Of a stretch of DNA of 64,000 bases, positions 1-9,434 are shown one piece after another (the first letter of the stretch is position 1; every line of letters starts with the position of its first letter). The stretch is from Adiantum capillus-veneris. Taxonomy: Eukaryota > Streptophyta > Polypodiopsida > Polypodiales > Pteridaceae. The notes below the pieces were generated by a model. The model saw only the letters and a list, made by a program, of their open reading frames with translations, ran no database searches and was not told where the DNA came from. Location of the stretch: NCBI GenBank assembly GCA_014529385.2, contig CM043959.1, positions 91,119,529 to 91,183,528 of the forward strand, given 5' to 3'. A program made the translations under genes and the position numbers.

Positions 1-209
1 TCGATGGTCGCGCTTGATTTGAAGAGTGAGTCGAGATAAAGATTCCATGAAGGTCCAAATCCTATCAATAGCAACACGCTCCTGTACACACTAGGAAACA
101 AAAGGAATACCTCCAGGAGGCACATTAGTGGGAAAAGGTACCAACACTTATTGAACACAACAAAAAACATAAGGAACCCTAACCTAATTATTTGCACCCC
201 CCTAGAGAG
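1..209 (-). other. Element A 3' non-coding region
   Basis: I see no gene, LTR end or polypurine tract here. It is presumably the 3' untranslated part of element A between the last ORF and an LTR that lies outside the window. Confidence 0.4.
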
Positions 210-668
210 TCAAGGGAATAGGATATTGTAGAGGTTGGGGGGAAACCCTAAGGCTAAACCCCTATCCTCGTCATCGAGATAAACAAAGTCATCATCCATG
301 AGACCATATGTGCCATCCGTGTAGTCGTGTAAATTTTCTTCTTCATCATAGGTGCCCATGTTTACTAAGAAGGTCACTAGATGCCTATAGTCATCTTGGT
401 CAAAAGGGTAGGCTTGTGCAATGGGAGAAACGCTCTCTACTAAGTATGGATCAAACGTGGTCAAGAGACATATCAGCCATTCTAACTCCTCAAAATTCCT
501 CTCACATGCTAGCGTACCTATCAAATCCCATTCACATGCAAGCACTGGAAAGACCATGTGAAATATTTGTGAAAAGTAACGAGGGTACCTCTCACCCAAG
601 GCAGGAGTGGATGACTCTAGCGTACTAGCCATATCTGTACATGCAAATAGATGATGGTTAGAGTGCAA
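210..668 (-). CDS. Unknown 152-aa acidic ORF at the 3' end of element A
   Basis: An uninterrupted 152-codon ORF lies downstream of the second protease ORF, in the same frame as the rest of element A. The C-terminal half is acidic (runs such as YDEEENLHDYTDG and DDDFVYLDDEDRG); I see no clear membrane segment or zinc motif. I do not recognise a family. It could be the C-terminal part of the downstream ORF (from which it is separated by stops between 669 and 878), an accessory protein, or a chance ORF. That it stays open while much of the window is decayed favours a real coding sequence, but weakly. Confidence 0.4.
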   Translation of the reverse strand: MHSNHHLFACTDMASTLESSTPALGERYPRYFSQIFHMVFPVLACEWDLIGTLACERNFEELEWLICLLTTFDPYLVESVSPIAQAYPFDQDDYRHLVTFLVNMGTYDEEENLHDYTDGTYGLMDDDFVYLDDEDRGLALGFPPNLYNILFP

Positions 669-878
669 ATATTACAAGGGTCGTGTTCTTGTGCATAATT
701 TGTTTTTATGATTTGTGTTATGGCTCTTGCTCTTTTACTTTTTTATCTTGTTTTTGTGAGTATAAGGATTTATATATACATTCCCTAAGATCGGAGATTA
801 AGAGGTCAGGGAGAAAGGTTGAGAGGGAAGCAAGTGAATGATGGATGTCCACAAACACTCCCCCCTTCCTTGGGTAGA
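669..878 (-). other. Gap between the two 3' ORFs of element A
   Basis: About 210 bases with no convincing continuous coding frame and no recognisable site. The short ORF crossing it in another frame is probably a shadow. Confidence 0.4.
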
Positions 879-2198
879 TCATACCGTTTGAAATGATGTC
901 GTCACCCTTTGAAACCAATTGTTCCAGTTGGTAATAGGTGAGGATTTTTGCCAGTAGTTTTCTATTACCCTAGGTGCCTTGTCAAGTTGCAAGGGTGGTA
1001 AGGTACTCTCCCAGGATCGAACGTGAAGTGGTTCATCATGTGATTCTTGAACACTGGGAGGTGTGGATTCTTTTGTAGCTTCATGGAGGTCCACTACTAT
1101 AGATGGAGGCTGTGTAGAAGCTTTTACCTCTATGGATGTATTACATGAGGAGCTAGAAGCTTCATGGAACTCCCCCCTTCCTGAGCTAGGTGGAATAAAT
1201 TGGTTTTGCCTTGGAGCCCAAACTAGCTCTGGACTAGGTGTGTAGCATTCTGTGATCTTTCCCTTCCCACGGTCTGCCATTGGCTTTAGCGTTACACTGT
1301 TTGACTCATATGGGTTTGTTGTCGATAGGGAAGGACACATTTTACGTTTAGGTACCCAAATTTTCTCATTTCCATCATAGTAGCCTTGGGCTTCTAATAG
1401 TTGTTTTGGAATCCATCGTGATTTGGTCTTGACTCTCCTAGGGCGCGCTCTTGGTTTTCCCAGGAAATTTTTTCTTGGAATGGATGGGAGGGTTGAGGTA
1501 GTTGGAAGTAAGGCCTTGAGGACCCATTGATATGTACTCTTAGGTCGTGGATGAGTACTTGCAATATTACTGCTTGCTGCAACTACAAGTGTTGAAGTGC
1601 TAGGTTCATGGGTAGCTGGCAAAGACGAGTTAACCACCCTGGCTTGTGAATGTTGGCTATCCTTTAACTTTGCTAGAGTTTGCAACGTAGGTGACTTTGC
1701 TTGAATGATAGGGGTAAGAGTCGGTGGTCGCGTCGTGACACTAACAGTATCCCAATCAATAGTGCATTTGGTTGCCAACATCCAAGTGCGTCCTAGGTTT
1801 ACGTTGCCTTCCATAGCTCCCGCGGGCATGACTAGAAACCTCTGCACTATGCTTCCATTGTCATAGACAACAGGGGTCTGAAGGACTCCAAGAATAGCAG
1901 TTTTCTTTTTATTAATGCCCTTGACTTGCATCGTACTTGGGGATAGGGTCGGTTTCCCTAATTGACACCAAACTTCATAGGATAACAAATTGTGTTTAGC
2001 TCCCGTATCTAATAAGGCATTGTGTAGTACTTTCCCATAGGGGCTATTTAGCTCAATTGGGTATCGTAGGGGTGGCTCAGATTCTAATGAGTCGTCATCT
2101 GTGTCCTCAAAAAATGCTTGCGTGATTCCCAGATTAGCCTCTCGTTGGCGTCTAAGACGTTGTTGTCGTTCTCGAGCCTCAACTCTTGCTTGGATTTT
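879..2198 (-). CDS. Second retropepsin-like protease ORF (PR2) downstream of integrase, element A
   Basis: The frame is open from the codon after the pol stop (TAA at 2199-2201) to 879, about 440 codons, with no ATG needed if read through. It starts with a basic, helix-like stretch rich in Arg, Gln and Glu. It then shows a retropepsin core: ALLDTGAKHNLL (catalytic Asp at 2007-2009), a middle segment, and VNLGRTWMLATKCTIDW, the position of the usual LGRPW motif. The remaining 280 or so residues are Ser/Thr/Pro-rich and unrecognised. Pol of the same element already has a protease upstream of RT, so this is a second aspartic protease. Element E has the same domain in the same place. An env-like protein is unlikely, as no signal or membrane segment is visible. 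Confidence 0.75.
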   Translation of the reverse strand, partial: KIQARVEARERQQRLRRQREANLGITQAFFEDTDDDSLESEPPLRYPIELNSPYGKVLHNALLDTGAKHNLLSYEVWCQLGKPTLSPSTMQVKGINKKKTAILGVLQTPVVYDNGSIVQRFLVMPAGAMEGNVNLGRTWMLATKCTIDWDTVSVTTRPPTLTPIIQAKSPTLQTLAKLKDSQHSQARVVNSSLPATHEPSTSTLVVAASSNIASTHPRPKSTYQWVLKALLPTTSTLPSIPRKNFLGKPRARPRRVKTKSRWIPKQLLEAQGYYDGNEKIWVPKRKMCPSLSTTNPYESNSVTLKPMADRGKGKITECYTPSPELVWAPRQNQFIPPSSGRGEFHEASSSSCNTSIEVKASTQPPSIVVDLHEATKESTPPSVQESHDEPLHVRSWESTLPPLQLDKAPRVIENYWQKSSPITNWNNWFQRVTTSFQTV

Positions 2199-5100
2199 TT
2201 AAAGCTCTGCTTGTTCCTTGGCAGCCTTCTTTTGATGGATGGCTTGCAACTCTTCCTGGCTTAGAGGATCATAATATCTTTTGAATTTACTCCCATTAAG
2301 GATTCCAATGGTTTCAACTCCATCTAGAGTCTCCACACAAATGGTACCTTGCGGGGTAATTTCACACACTCGATATGGTCCCTTACCAACATATTTCAAT
2401 TTCTTCTTTTCATTACATACCCCGTACATAAGAACTTTATCACCAAACTTGATGTCTTTATCCTTTAAATGGCTATCAAACCACTTCTTTCTCCTATCCT
2501 TCTCCACTAGAGCATTTCGCACAGCTAATTGCCTTTCTTCATCTAGCCTTTCCAGGATGTATAAACGCTCCACTAAGGGGTTACCATCCCAACCTTCTTG
2601 AGAAGCTACTCGAAGACTAGGAATGACAAACTCCCATGGCATAACTGCTTCTTGGCCATACACCATCTTAAACGGTGTGCAATTAGTAGCAACTTTATAC
2701 GCAGTACGATAAGCCCATAAAGCTGATGTAAGCTTTAGGTCCCAATCAGTGCGATGAGCCTCGACTGTCTTTATCAAAATGGAGATGAGAGTTTTGTTGG
2801 TACTCTTAGCTTGGCCATTTGCTTGGGGATAATAGGGTGTAGACTTGTGGTGAGATATCATCAAGTTTGATGTGAGTTCTTTTATTACTTCATTTATAAA
2901 ATGAGTTCCATTGTCACTCACAAGTTCAAAGGGGCATCCAAAACGTGTGATAATGTTCTCAAAGAGGAACTTAGCTGTTGTTTTTGCATCCGCCTTCCGT
3001 GTTGCTTTTGCTTCAGCCCATTTGGTTACATAGTCTGTAGCCACAATGATATATCGTGATTGCGTGTTACGTGCAGCCGGACTAATCGGTCCTACAAAGT
3101 CTAAGCCCCACTTTTCAAATGGTTGGGTTACCTTGATGGGATGTAGAGGAATCCTATCACTTCTTTGTGGCTTCTTGAAGCATTGGCATTCATCACATCC
3201 CTTTGCAAAAAGTGATGCATCCTTAAACAGAGTGGGCCACCAATAGCTTGACTGTAAGATCTTTCGGGCAGTCAAGTTTCCTGAAAAGTGACCACCAGCT
3301 ACACCCATGTGTGCCTCTTGTAGAATATATAAATACTCATCCTCGCGGGCACAGCGTCTAAGAACATCATCTTTTCCTCTCTTATAGAGAGTTCCAGCCA
3401 GTAAGCAATAGGGTTCGCATTCCTTGATTAATTTTCGAGCTATATCTTTTCGCAGTTCTTTGGGTGGAAAACCATTAACTAAGAAGTTAACAATCTTTTC
3501 ACTCCATTCAGGCATTGTCTCAACAATGAACAAAGGAGTATCAGGCAATTCATCATCAACCCCCGTAGGAGCTTCGCCATTAGGGATACGAGATAAATGA
3601 TCCTCCATGACATGTTTCCTCCCAGGCCTCACAACAACGGTGAAGTCAAACTCAAGAAGAATTAACAACCATCGTGTAATTCGACCTGTGGAACACGGCT
3701 TGTTTACCAAATATAGCAATGCTTGATGATCAACATAAAACACAAACTTGGTAGCAAGAAGGTAATAGCGAAATTTCTTTACTGCGTAAATCATAGCTAG
3801 ACCTTCGCGCTCTGTAGTAGTGTAGTTCATCTCGGCATCATTTAATTGGCGACTTGCAAAGCTAATAGGGTAGTCCAATTTATGTTCTCCTGGTTGAGTT
3901 AGAACACACCCAATAGCAAAATTTGATGCATCAATATGCACATGAAAAGGTACATTCCAATCAGGTGTTCGCAGGATTGGAGCACTTGTTAGGGCCTTCT
4001 TTAATAACTCATAAGATTGATGACATTCTTCCGTCCAGTGAAACTCGATAAGAAGCTTGTACAATGGACGCGCTATCTCGGCAAAGTTTAAAATAAATCT
4101 TCGATAATAACCAACATGGCCCATAAATCTTTGAACTCCTTTATAGTTCGTAGGTGGTGGCAAATCGGCAATGGATTTAATCTTACTCTCATCTGTGGAT
4201 ATCCCGTTCTTGGACACTATATGCCCTAGAATGACTCCATGCTTAACCCAAAATTGGCATTTGAAAGGGTTCAATGAGATGCGATAAAATCTGCACCTTT
4301 CAAATATTTTTCGTAGATATAACAAATGCTTCTCCCAAGAAGAATAAACAAAAAGGTCGTCTAGGAAAGCTTCACAAAACTCCCTTAGAAATTCTTTGAA
4401 CGCAGTGTTTATTAATCGTTGGAATGTAGCAGGGGCATTCGTTAAGCCAAAAGCCATAACACGAAATGCAAACACCCCAAACTCTGTGATAAAAGCAGTT
4501 TTATCTTGGTCCTCTAATGCAATTGTGATTTGATTGTAACCAGAGTACCCATCTAAAAAGCTATAAGCTTCCTTGCCTGCAACTCTTTCAAGCACATGTT
4601 CTGAATATGGCAAGGGATAATGATCTCTCCTAGTAGCTGCATTAACTTTCTTGAGGTCCACGCACACTCTTAGTTTCCCATTCTTTTTTGGCACAATGAC
4701 TATTGGAGAAACCCATTCTGAGTGCTCAATAGGGTATATGAATCCACATTGGATAAGTTTTTCAATTTCCTCTTGTACAATTTTGGCATACTTAGGATTC
4801 ATTGGATAGGGTCGTTGTTGGACGGGTTTAGCAGTGTTGATCATGGGAATTGTATGTTGCACCACAGAAGGTGGAACGGCCTTCATGTCATGATATGTCC
4901 AAGCAAAGATATCATTGTATTCCTTGAGGATCTCCTTAAGTACAACCTCTTCAGTTTCGGTAAGGTCTTGAGCAATAAAGACTGGTTTAGACTCCTCACC
5001 TAGTTCTGCTAATTCTATCTCTTTAACTACCGCTGGACCATCATAGACTCCACTACTTCCATTGGTAGGTATTCGTTGGGCTTTGGCATACACAACCTTT

Positions 5101-7214
5101 CGCTCCCCCGTGGTATAAGATTTAAAATGTTCAGGAGCCGTATGTAAGTCAGCAGGCTCTTGTCCTGACGGAGACCTTTCTTTTAGTCCTGCCTCCTTTT
5201 GTTGTTGTGCTAACTCTCGGTTTTGACGTCTTCTTATAGTTCGACTCAATTTCGGCTTTGTAACCTCCAATTGAGCGAGGTCAATAGGTCGCGGGCTGCA
5301 CCACATGACACTCTGGAGATGTTCACCCCAATTGTCTACTAGCTTTCGATGAGCATCACATGCCCTTAGATAGCTAAGCCATTCTGCGGTAGATCTTTTC
5401 TTGTTTATCCTAGCTCTCACATTTGCTCGATATCGTCGTCTCTTATATGACCTTTGTTTCTTGTTAAGGTTTTGATTTTGGTAAATGTTTGAACTCGACT
5501 CGCTTGATAGGTCTTCGCTTGTATCTTCTTCACTCTCATATAAATTACGATAGATGGTCGTACTAGACCTTGAGTGTTCAGTTTCTATACTTGGCTCACT
5601 CGATGTTTCCTCAGGTTCTGAATCCATTTCTCCCTGAGATTCCGTTTCTGATGTGTATTGGCCTGAAGCCTTTGAGGAATCATCAGTTTCACTCTCAGGT
5701 AGGTGTGCCTCTTTCTTATCATCGGATGTTACATGCACTACACCTAACATGTTTACTGGTGCAACGTGTGGTATCTCTTCCCCATTTGGTGTTACCCAGG
5801 TTGTTCCTCTAGCTCCCCATGTATCTATAGTTTCCGCTAGGTGTACCCAATCGACATTGTCTGACTCAGCCATTCCGGGTAGGATATCCATATAAGGAGA
5901 TTTCTCCCCAATATCCGTGTCTTCGTTACACGTGTAACAATATTGTAATGGAGCTGAGTGAATTGTTGTGTCTGATCGATTATCAATGATGAATTTATTT
6001 CCTAGAGGATGCGTTCGACCACTTAAAAGATCAACTCGAATGACAGAGTCTTGGAACTGTAAGTAGACGTGGTTTTTGGACCAGTCATGCACCATTTTTG
6101 CTTCCCTCATGAATGGACGCCCTAAGATCATCTCAAATGACATAGGATGCTTGGAAAAATTCATAACAATGAAATTCTGCCTTACCTTGTGTCCCAAGAC
6201 CTTGATTCTGAGATCCTTTAGCATTCCAATAGGCGTAACAATAGATTTATTAGCCATTTTTACCACTACGCTTGTGGCTTCAAGGTGAGGTCGCCCCATA
6301 GACTCCCAACAACTCTTTGTCACCATGCTGACTCCCGCACCACCGTCAAGGACTCCCTTTACAGTTAATCCTTTAGTAGTGATTGGTAGAGTAGCATTAG
6401 ATCCATCACCTTCAAAGTATTGCCCCAACTTGTTAACGGGTACTTCAATTACAGATTCATGTCCCGCTAGGTCAGATGGTGGTGCTAAATGTTCCTCATC
6501 ATTCATTATCGAGTCAGGTTTGTTCATATGTGCAAACTGTGGTAATCCATCCTGTAATTCTCCATTGAGGAAGGCTCGAAGAGCTGAGACTAGCTCGGGG
6601 TCTTTATATAGTTTGGACATGATGGTGGTTCTAACTTCTGAAGACATGAAATCCATCAATTTGGCAACATTTAATGGCATCTTGTGGGACATAGGACCCT
6701 GACAAGAGAATGGTGAAGATGGAATCTCCACTTCCTCAAGGGGGTCGGGCATTCCCTCACCAAACATTCTCTCTAGTAGGAAAGGTGTGTGTCCACTTTC
6801 AGATGTCCTACCCTCACTCTCCTCCCGAATGATACTGGGTATAGCTAACGGCCTGTAGTTCTTGTGAGGTTGAACTTGTGTGGGAAACACTGTGTCCGAC
6901 ATCTGGATGTGTTTGGGTTCAGGTTCTAATGTTCGTTGAGTTTCTTCCACCAAACCCCTCAATTGTTGGACTCGTTCAATTTCCACTGTTGGGTTTGGAT
7001 AGGTTCCAATCTTTCTCTTGCAATCCTCATTTTTTGTCTCTCGTGGCTTATCTTGGGGGTTCGCAACTGGGTAGTTTAACTTTGAATACTCTTTTGGTGT
7101 TCGTCGTAATTCCCTCTCGTGATCCTCCTCACTGGCTTTTTCCTTTGTAGTAACAGTTTTGGTCTCCGTGGTCTCTATCGAATCTGAGTCATCCTCAGGG
7201 TCATTCATATACAC
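2199..7214 (-). CDS. pol: Pol polyprotein: protease, reverse transcriptase, RNase H, integrase (element A)
   Basis: 1671 codons. An N-terminal acidic/Lys-rich region (1-230) corresponds to the C-terminal part of gag in element E. The retropepsin is near residues 260-385, with VLDGGAGVSM (Gly in place of the usual Ser/Thr after Asp) and ILGRPFM. RT has SEWVSPIVIVPKK and the catalytic FLDD near 950. RNase H has HIDAS near 1090, TTEREGLAM and YVDHQAL. Integrase has an HHCC zinc finger near 1300-1345, then GLDFVGP and VSDNGTHF; the third acidic residue is replaced by Lys in NGQAKSTNK (codon 2805-2807), so strand transfer should fail. There is no chromodomain. The first in-frame ATG is at 7208; the frame is open back to the TGA at 7287. 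Confidence 0.92.
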   Translation of the reverse strand: MYMNDPEDDSDSIETTETKTVTTKEKASEEDHERELRRTPKEYSKLNYPVANPQDKPRETKNEDCKRKIGTYPNPTVEIERVQQLRGLVEETQRTLEPEPKHIQMSDTVFPTQVQPHKNYRPLAIPSIIREESEGRTSESGHTPFLLERMFGEGMPDPLEEVEIPSSPFSCQGPMSHKMPLNVAKLMDFMSSEVRTTIMSKLYKDPELVSALRAFLNGELQDGLPQFAHMNKPDSIMNDEEHLAPPSDLAGHESVIEVPVNKLGQYFEGDGSNATLPITTKGLTVKGVLDGGAGVSMVTKSCWESMGRPHLEATSVVVKMANKSIVTPIGMLKDLRIKVLGHKVRQNFIVMNFSKHPMSFEMILGRPFMREAKMVHDWSKNHVYLQFQDSVIRVDLLSGRTHPLGNKFIIDNRSDTTIHSAPLQYCYTCNEDTDIGEKSPYMDILPGMAESDNVDWVHLAETIDTWGARGTTWVTPNGEEIPHVAPVNMLGVVHVTSDDKKEAHLPESETDDSSKASGQYTSETESQGEMDSEPEETSSEPSIETEHSRSSTTIYRNLYESEEDTSEDLSSESSSNIYQNQNLNKKQRSYKRRRYRANVRARINKKRSTAEWLSYLRACDAHRKLVDNWGEHLQSVMWCSPRPIDLAQLEVTKPKLSRTIRRRQNRELAQQQKEAGLKERSPSGQEPADLHTAPEHFKSYTTGERKVVYAKAQRIPTNGSSGVYDGPAVVKEIELAELGEESKPVFIAQDLTETEEVVLKEILKEYNDIFAWTYHDMKAVPPSVVQHTIPMINTAKPVQQRPYPMNPKYAKIVQEEIEKLIQCGFIYPIEHSEWVSPIVIVPKKNGKLRVCVDLKKVNAATRRDHYPLPYSEHVLERVAGKEAYSFLDGYSGYNQITIALEDQDKTAFITEFGVFAFRVMAFGLTNAPATFQRLINTAFKEFLREFCEAFLDDLFVYSSWEKHLLYLRKIFERCRFYRISLNPFKCQFWVKHGVILGHIVSKNGISTDESKIKSIADLPPPTNYKGVQRFMGHVGYYRRFILNFAEIARPLYKLLIEFHWTEECHQSYELLKKALTSAPILRTPDWNVPFHVHIDASNFAIGCVLTQPGEHKLDYPISFASRQLNDAEMNYTTTEREGLAMIYAVKKFRYYLLATKFVFYVDHQALLYLVNKPCSTGRITRWLLILLEFDFTVVVRPGRKHVMEDHLSRIPNGEAPTGVDDELPDTPLFIVETMPEWSEKIVNFLVNGFPPKELRKDIARKLIKECEPYCLLAGTLYKRGKDDVLRRCAREDEYLYILQEAHMGVAGGHFSGNLTARKILQSSYWWPTLFKDASLFAKGCDECQCFKKPQRSDRIPLHPIKVTQPFEKWGLDFVGPISPAARNTQSRYIIVATDYVTKWAEAKATRKADAKTTAKFLFENIITRFGCPFELVSDNGTHFINEVIKELTSNLMISHHKSTPYYPQANGQAKSTNKTLISILIKTVEAHRTDWDLKLTSALWAYRTAYKVATNCTPFKMVYGQEAVMPWEFVIPSLRVASQEGWDGNPLVERLYILERLDEERQLAVRNALVEKDRRKKWFDSHLKDKDIKFGDKVLMYGVCNEKKKLKYVGKGPYRVCEITPQGTICVETLDGVETIGILNGSKFKRYYDPLSQEELQAIHQKKAAKEQAEL

Positions 7215-7286
7215 GGGATCCTCTCCTGTCCCTATGTTAGTCTTTGAACTAGGTTTTGAGCTAGAAGCATTAAGGGATTTCTTTCT

Positions 7287-9362
7287 TCATGTTTTCTTCT
7301 TTCTCGCTCGGCCAATGGATGCATCATCTCTCTCTTCGAGGATGTAATTTTGCTTTTGGAGCATCGACCGTGTGAGTGCATTCACTGGTGCTATGTTTAT
7401 AGTTGGTGGTGTCCCATCAACAATCTCTATTATGTTCAATGGTGTGATTTTCGGTGCGTTTGGATTGTTAGGACACTCTGCGATCAAATGATCTATGCCA
7501 CAACGATTACAAATGAGTATTGGCATTTCCAATGCACTCCCTTGACTTGTTTGCATTAGTGCAGCATTCTTTTGCATTCTAATGGGGCACTCAGCTACTC
7601 GATGTGGTCCACCACATTCATAGCACTGAAGAGGTGGTCTCCTGGCAAAACTATTAATGTTTTGGCCTCTTGCTGCTAGCGCAGTAGCTTGATATACCGG
7701 TTTACTTTGTCCCCAATGGTCTTCCATATAGTACATGGGACACTCCTCAAGCATGTCGACTCCATAGGTGATACTAGAGTCTATGTCTTCTTCGCAATCT
7801 ACATAAGTACTAGATGACTCGCAACCTATTTGGTTCATAGGTGTAACTCTTGGATGAGGGGGTTGCGGTCCTAGCACTGGAGGTGGCAACGGTGTGGTTT
7901 GGACCACATTTTGGGTTCTAGGGACCATGTGCTGTAATGGCAACTGTTGCTCCATGGGTGGGGTAGGCATCAATGCAGGAACTCGAGGTGAGTCTGCCCA
8001 AGCTATAGGCGGTCTATTTTCCATGATGCGTTTAAGCATTAGGCAATCCTTCGCTTGATGGCCATACCTACCACACGCATTACAAGTCCAGTTAAACTTT
8101 ACTATGAAAGTAGGGCATCCACTCGTAGTATGTGGGCCCAAGCAAATTGAGCACCATTGTTGCTCCCTTCTTGGATACATATGAGTGTTTTGTGGAGCAC
8201 GATTACCCCTAAGGCTTTCTTGGATGGCCTTGGTGAGATCTGCCAAAGTCATCTCAGATATCGTTTGCTCTTTCACGATTGGCTTTATCTTCATTGGCTC
8301 ATGCCCTGATGCTTGCGAGCTACTAGACTTCGGCTCGGCAGACACTCTTTCTCCTGCAATCATTAAATTATCCTCCAATTGGATTGCATTCATGGTGACT
8401 GCTTCCCAAGTAGTGATACCTCTAATGACCAGGCCATTATAGATACTTTCATGTCGTAGTCCCCTAATGAATCTATCGAGCAATTGGTTGTTGTTGAATC
8501 GCTCGTTTGGATTGCATCGAGAATTCAAATTCTTTAGGCGACTAATGAAGTCTCTCACGGATTCACCTTCTTCTCGTTGGGCTTTCTGGAGCTGAGAGGC
8601 TACACCCCAAAGTACTCCCTCTCGTATGTATTCTTTTAAGAACAGTCTCCTAAGAGTAGAGTAGATTGTTTTCTCTTCTACTCTTAAGGTTCTATACCAA
8701 TCTCCAGCCTTTCCGCTTACGGTCAAACTCAAAGCCTTACACTTATGTAGCTCATTGTGCTCTTCCAAGGAATCGCACACATGTTCAAAGACTTTCATAT
8801 GCTTTCTAGCATCTCCGTCTCCACTGAATTTCTGTGTGAGCTTAGTTACTTGAACTGCCTTGCTCCTAGGGTCTCTATCAGGTGCAGCACGCATGTTTTC
8901 CGCAATAGAGCGACCGATAGTTTGAGCAAATGCTGCCAAATCTCCTATTTGAGCAGGTATAATGGGTGTATGTGCTCCTGGAACCACATGTGAGATGGGA
9001 GTTGGCCTTGGCCTTGGCATACGCGCGGCTCTTGGGTCCCAAATTTCGTATGGTGGTGTACAAGACGGTGGTCCAAAGTTTACAGGCGTGGTCCTAGGCA
9101 TAGGGGGTGCCTGATATGGCATGTTATTATTAAATGGCATGGATCCACTTGTACAAGAGCTTGGATAATGCCATTGTGGATTGTAAGCTCTTGGAATAAT
9201 CGGAGGTGTAGGAGCTACATGAGGCTGAGGTACGACAGGTGCACATGATTGATACATACATGTAGGTATAGTTGGGGGCACTGTGCTACTAGGCATCGGC
9301 GCAGTGTTAACAAATGAACTCCATGGTGTACTTATTGTCATGCTCACCATTGGGATATGCAT
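7287..9362 (-). CDS. gag: Gag, capsid and nucleocapsid part (element A)
   Basis: 691 codons. A Pro-rich N-terminal third precedes a retrotransposon gag capsid domain (about residues 165-330, with KFSGDGDARKHMKVFEHV and the region from LRRLFLKEYI to LLDRFIRGLR). Four CCHC zinc knuckles follow: CSICLGPHTTSGC, CNACGRYGHQAKDC, CYECGGPHRVAEC and CNRCGIDHLIAEC. Three have the spacing CX2CX3HX4C and one the canonical CX2CX4HX4C. The ORF is in frame with the upstream block (stop TAA 9435-9437) and with pol (stop TGA 7287-7289); no other stop lies in either junction. Element E has the corresponding protein as one uninterrupted gag, so the upstream stop is probably a mutation. Confidence 0.88.
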   Translation of the reverse strand: MHIPMVSMTISTPWSSFVNTAPMPSSTVPPTIPTCMYQSCAPVVPQPHVAPTPPIIPRAYNPQWHYPSSCTSGSMPFNNNMPYQAPPMPRTTPVNFGPPSCTPPYEIWDPRAARMPRPRPTPISHVVPGAHTPIIPAQIGDLAAFAQTIGRSIAENMRAAPDRDPRSKAVQVTKLTQKFSGDGDARKHMKVFEHVCDSLEEHNELHKCKALSLTVSGKAGDWYRTLRVEEKTIYSTLRRLFLKEYIREGVLWGVASQLQKAQREEGESVRDFISRLKNLNSRCNPNERFNNNQLLDRFIRGLRHESIYNGLVIRGITTWEAVTMNAIQLEDNLMIAGERVSAEPKSSSSQASGHEPMKIKPIVKEQTISEMTLADLTKAIQESLRGNRAPQNTHMYPRREQQWCSICLGPHTTSGCPTFIVKFNWTCNACGRYGHQAKDCLMLKRIMENRPPIAWADSPRVPALMPTPPMEQQLPLQHMVPRTQNVVQTTPLPPPVLGPQPPHPRVTPMNQIGCESSSTYVDCEEDIDSSITYGVDMLEECPMYYMEDHWGQSKPVYQATALAARGQNINSFARRPPLQCYECGGPHRVAECPIRMQKNAALMQTSQGSALEMPILICNRCGIDHLIAECPNNPNAPKITPLNIIEIVDGTPPTINIAPVNALTRSMLQKQNYILEERDDASIGRARKKKT

Positions 9363-9434
9363 GGTAGCCGTAGTGTCATTAAGAGAAAGATGATCTAGAT
9401 CTCGAAAGGTAAAGCTGCCACTTGTGGGCTCAGA

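Noticed and set aside
879..1988. Envelope-like protein after integrase
   Set aside because: No signal peptide or transmembrane segment; a clear retropepsin motif pair is present instead.
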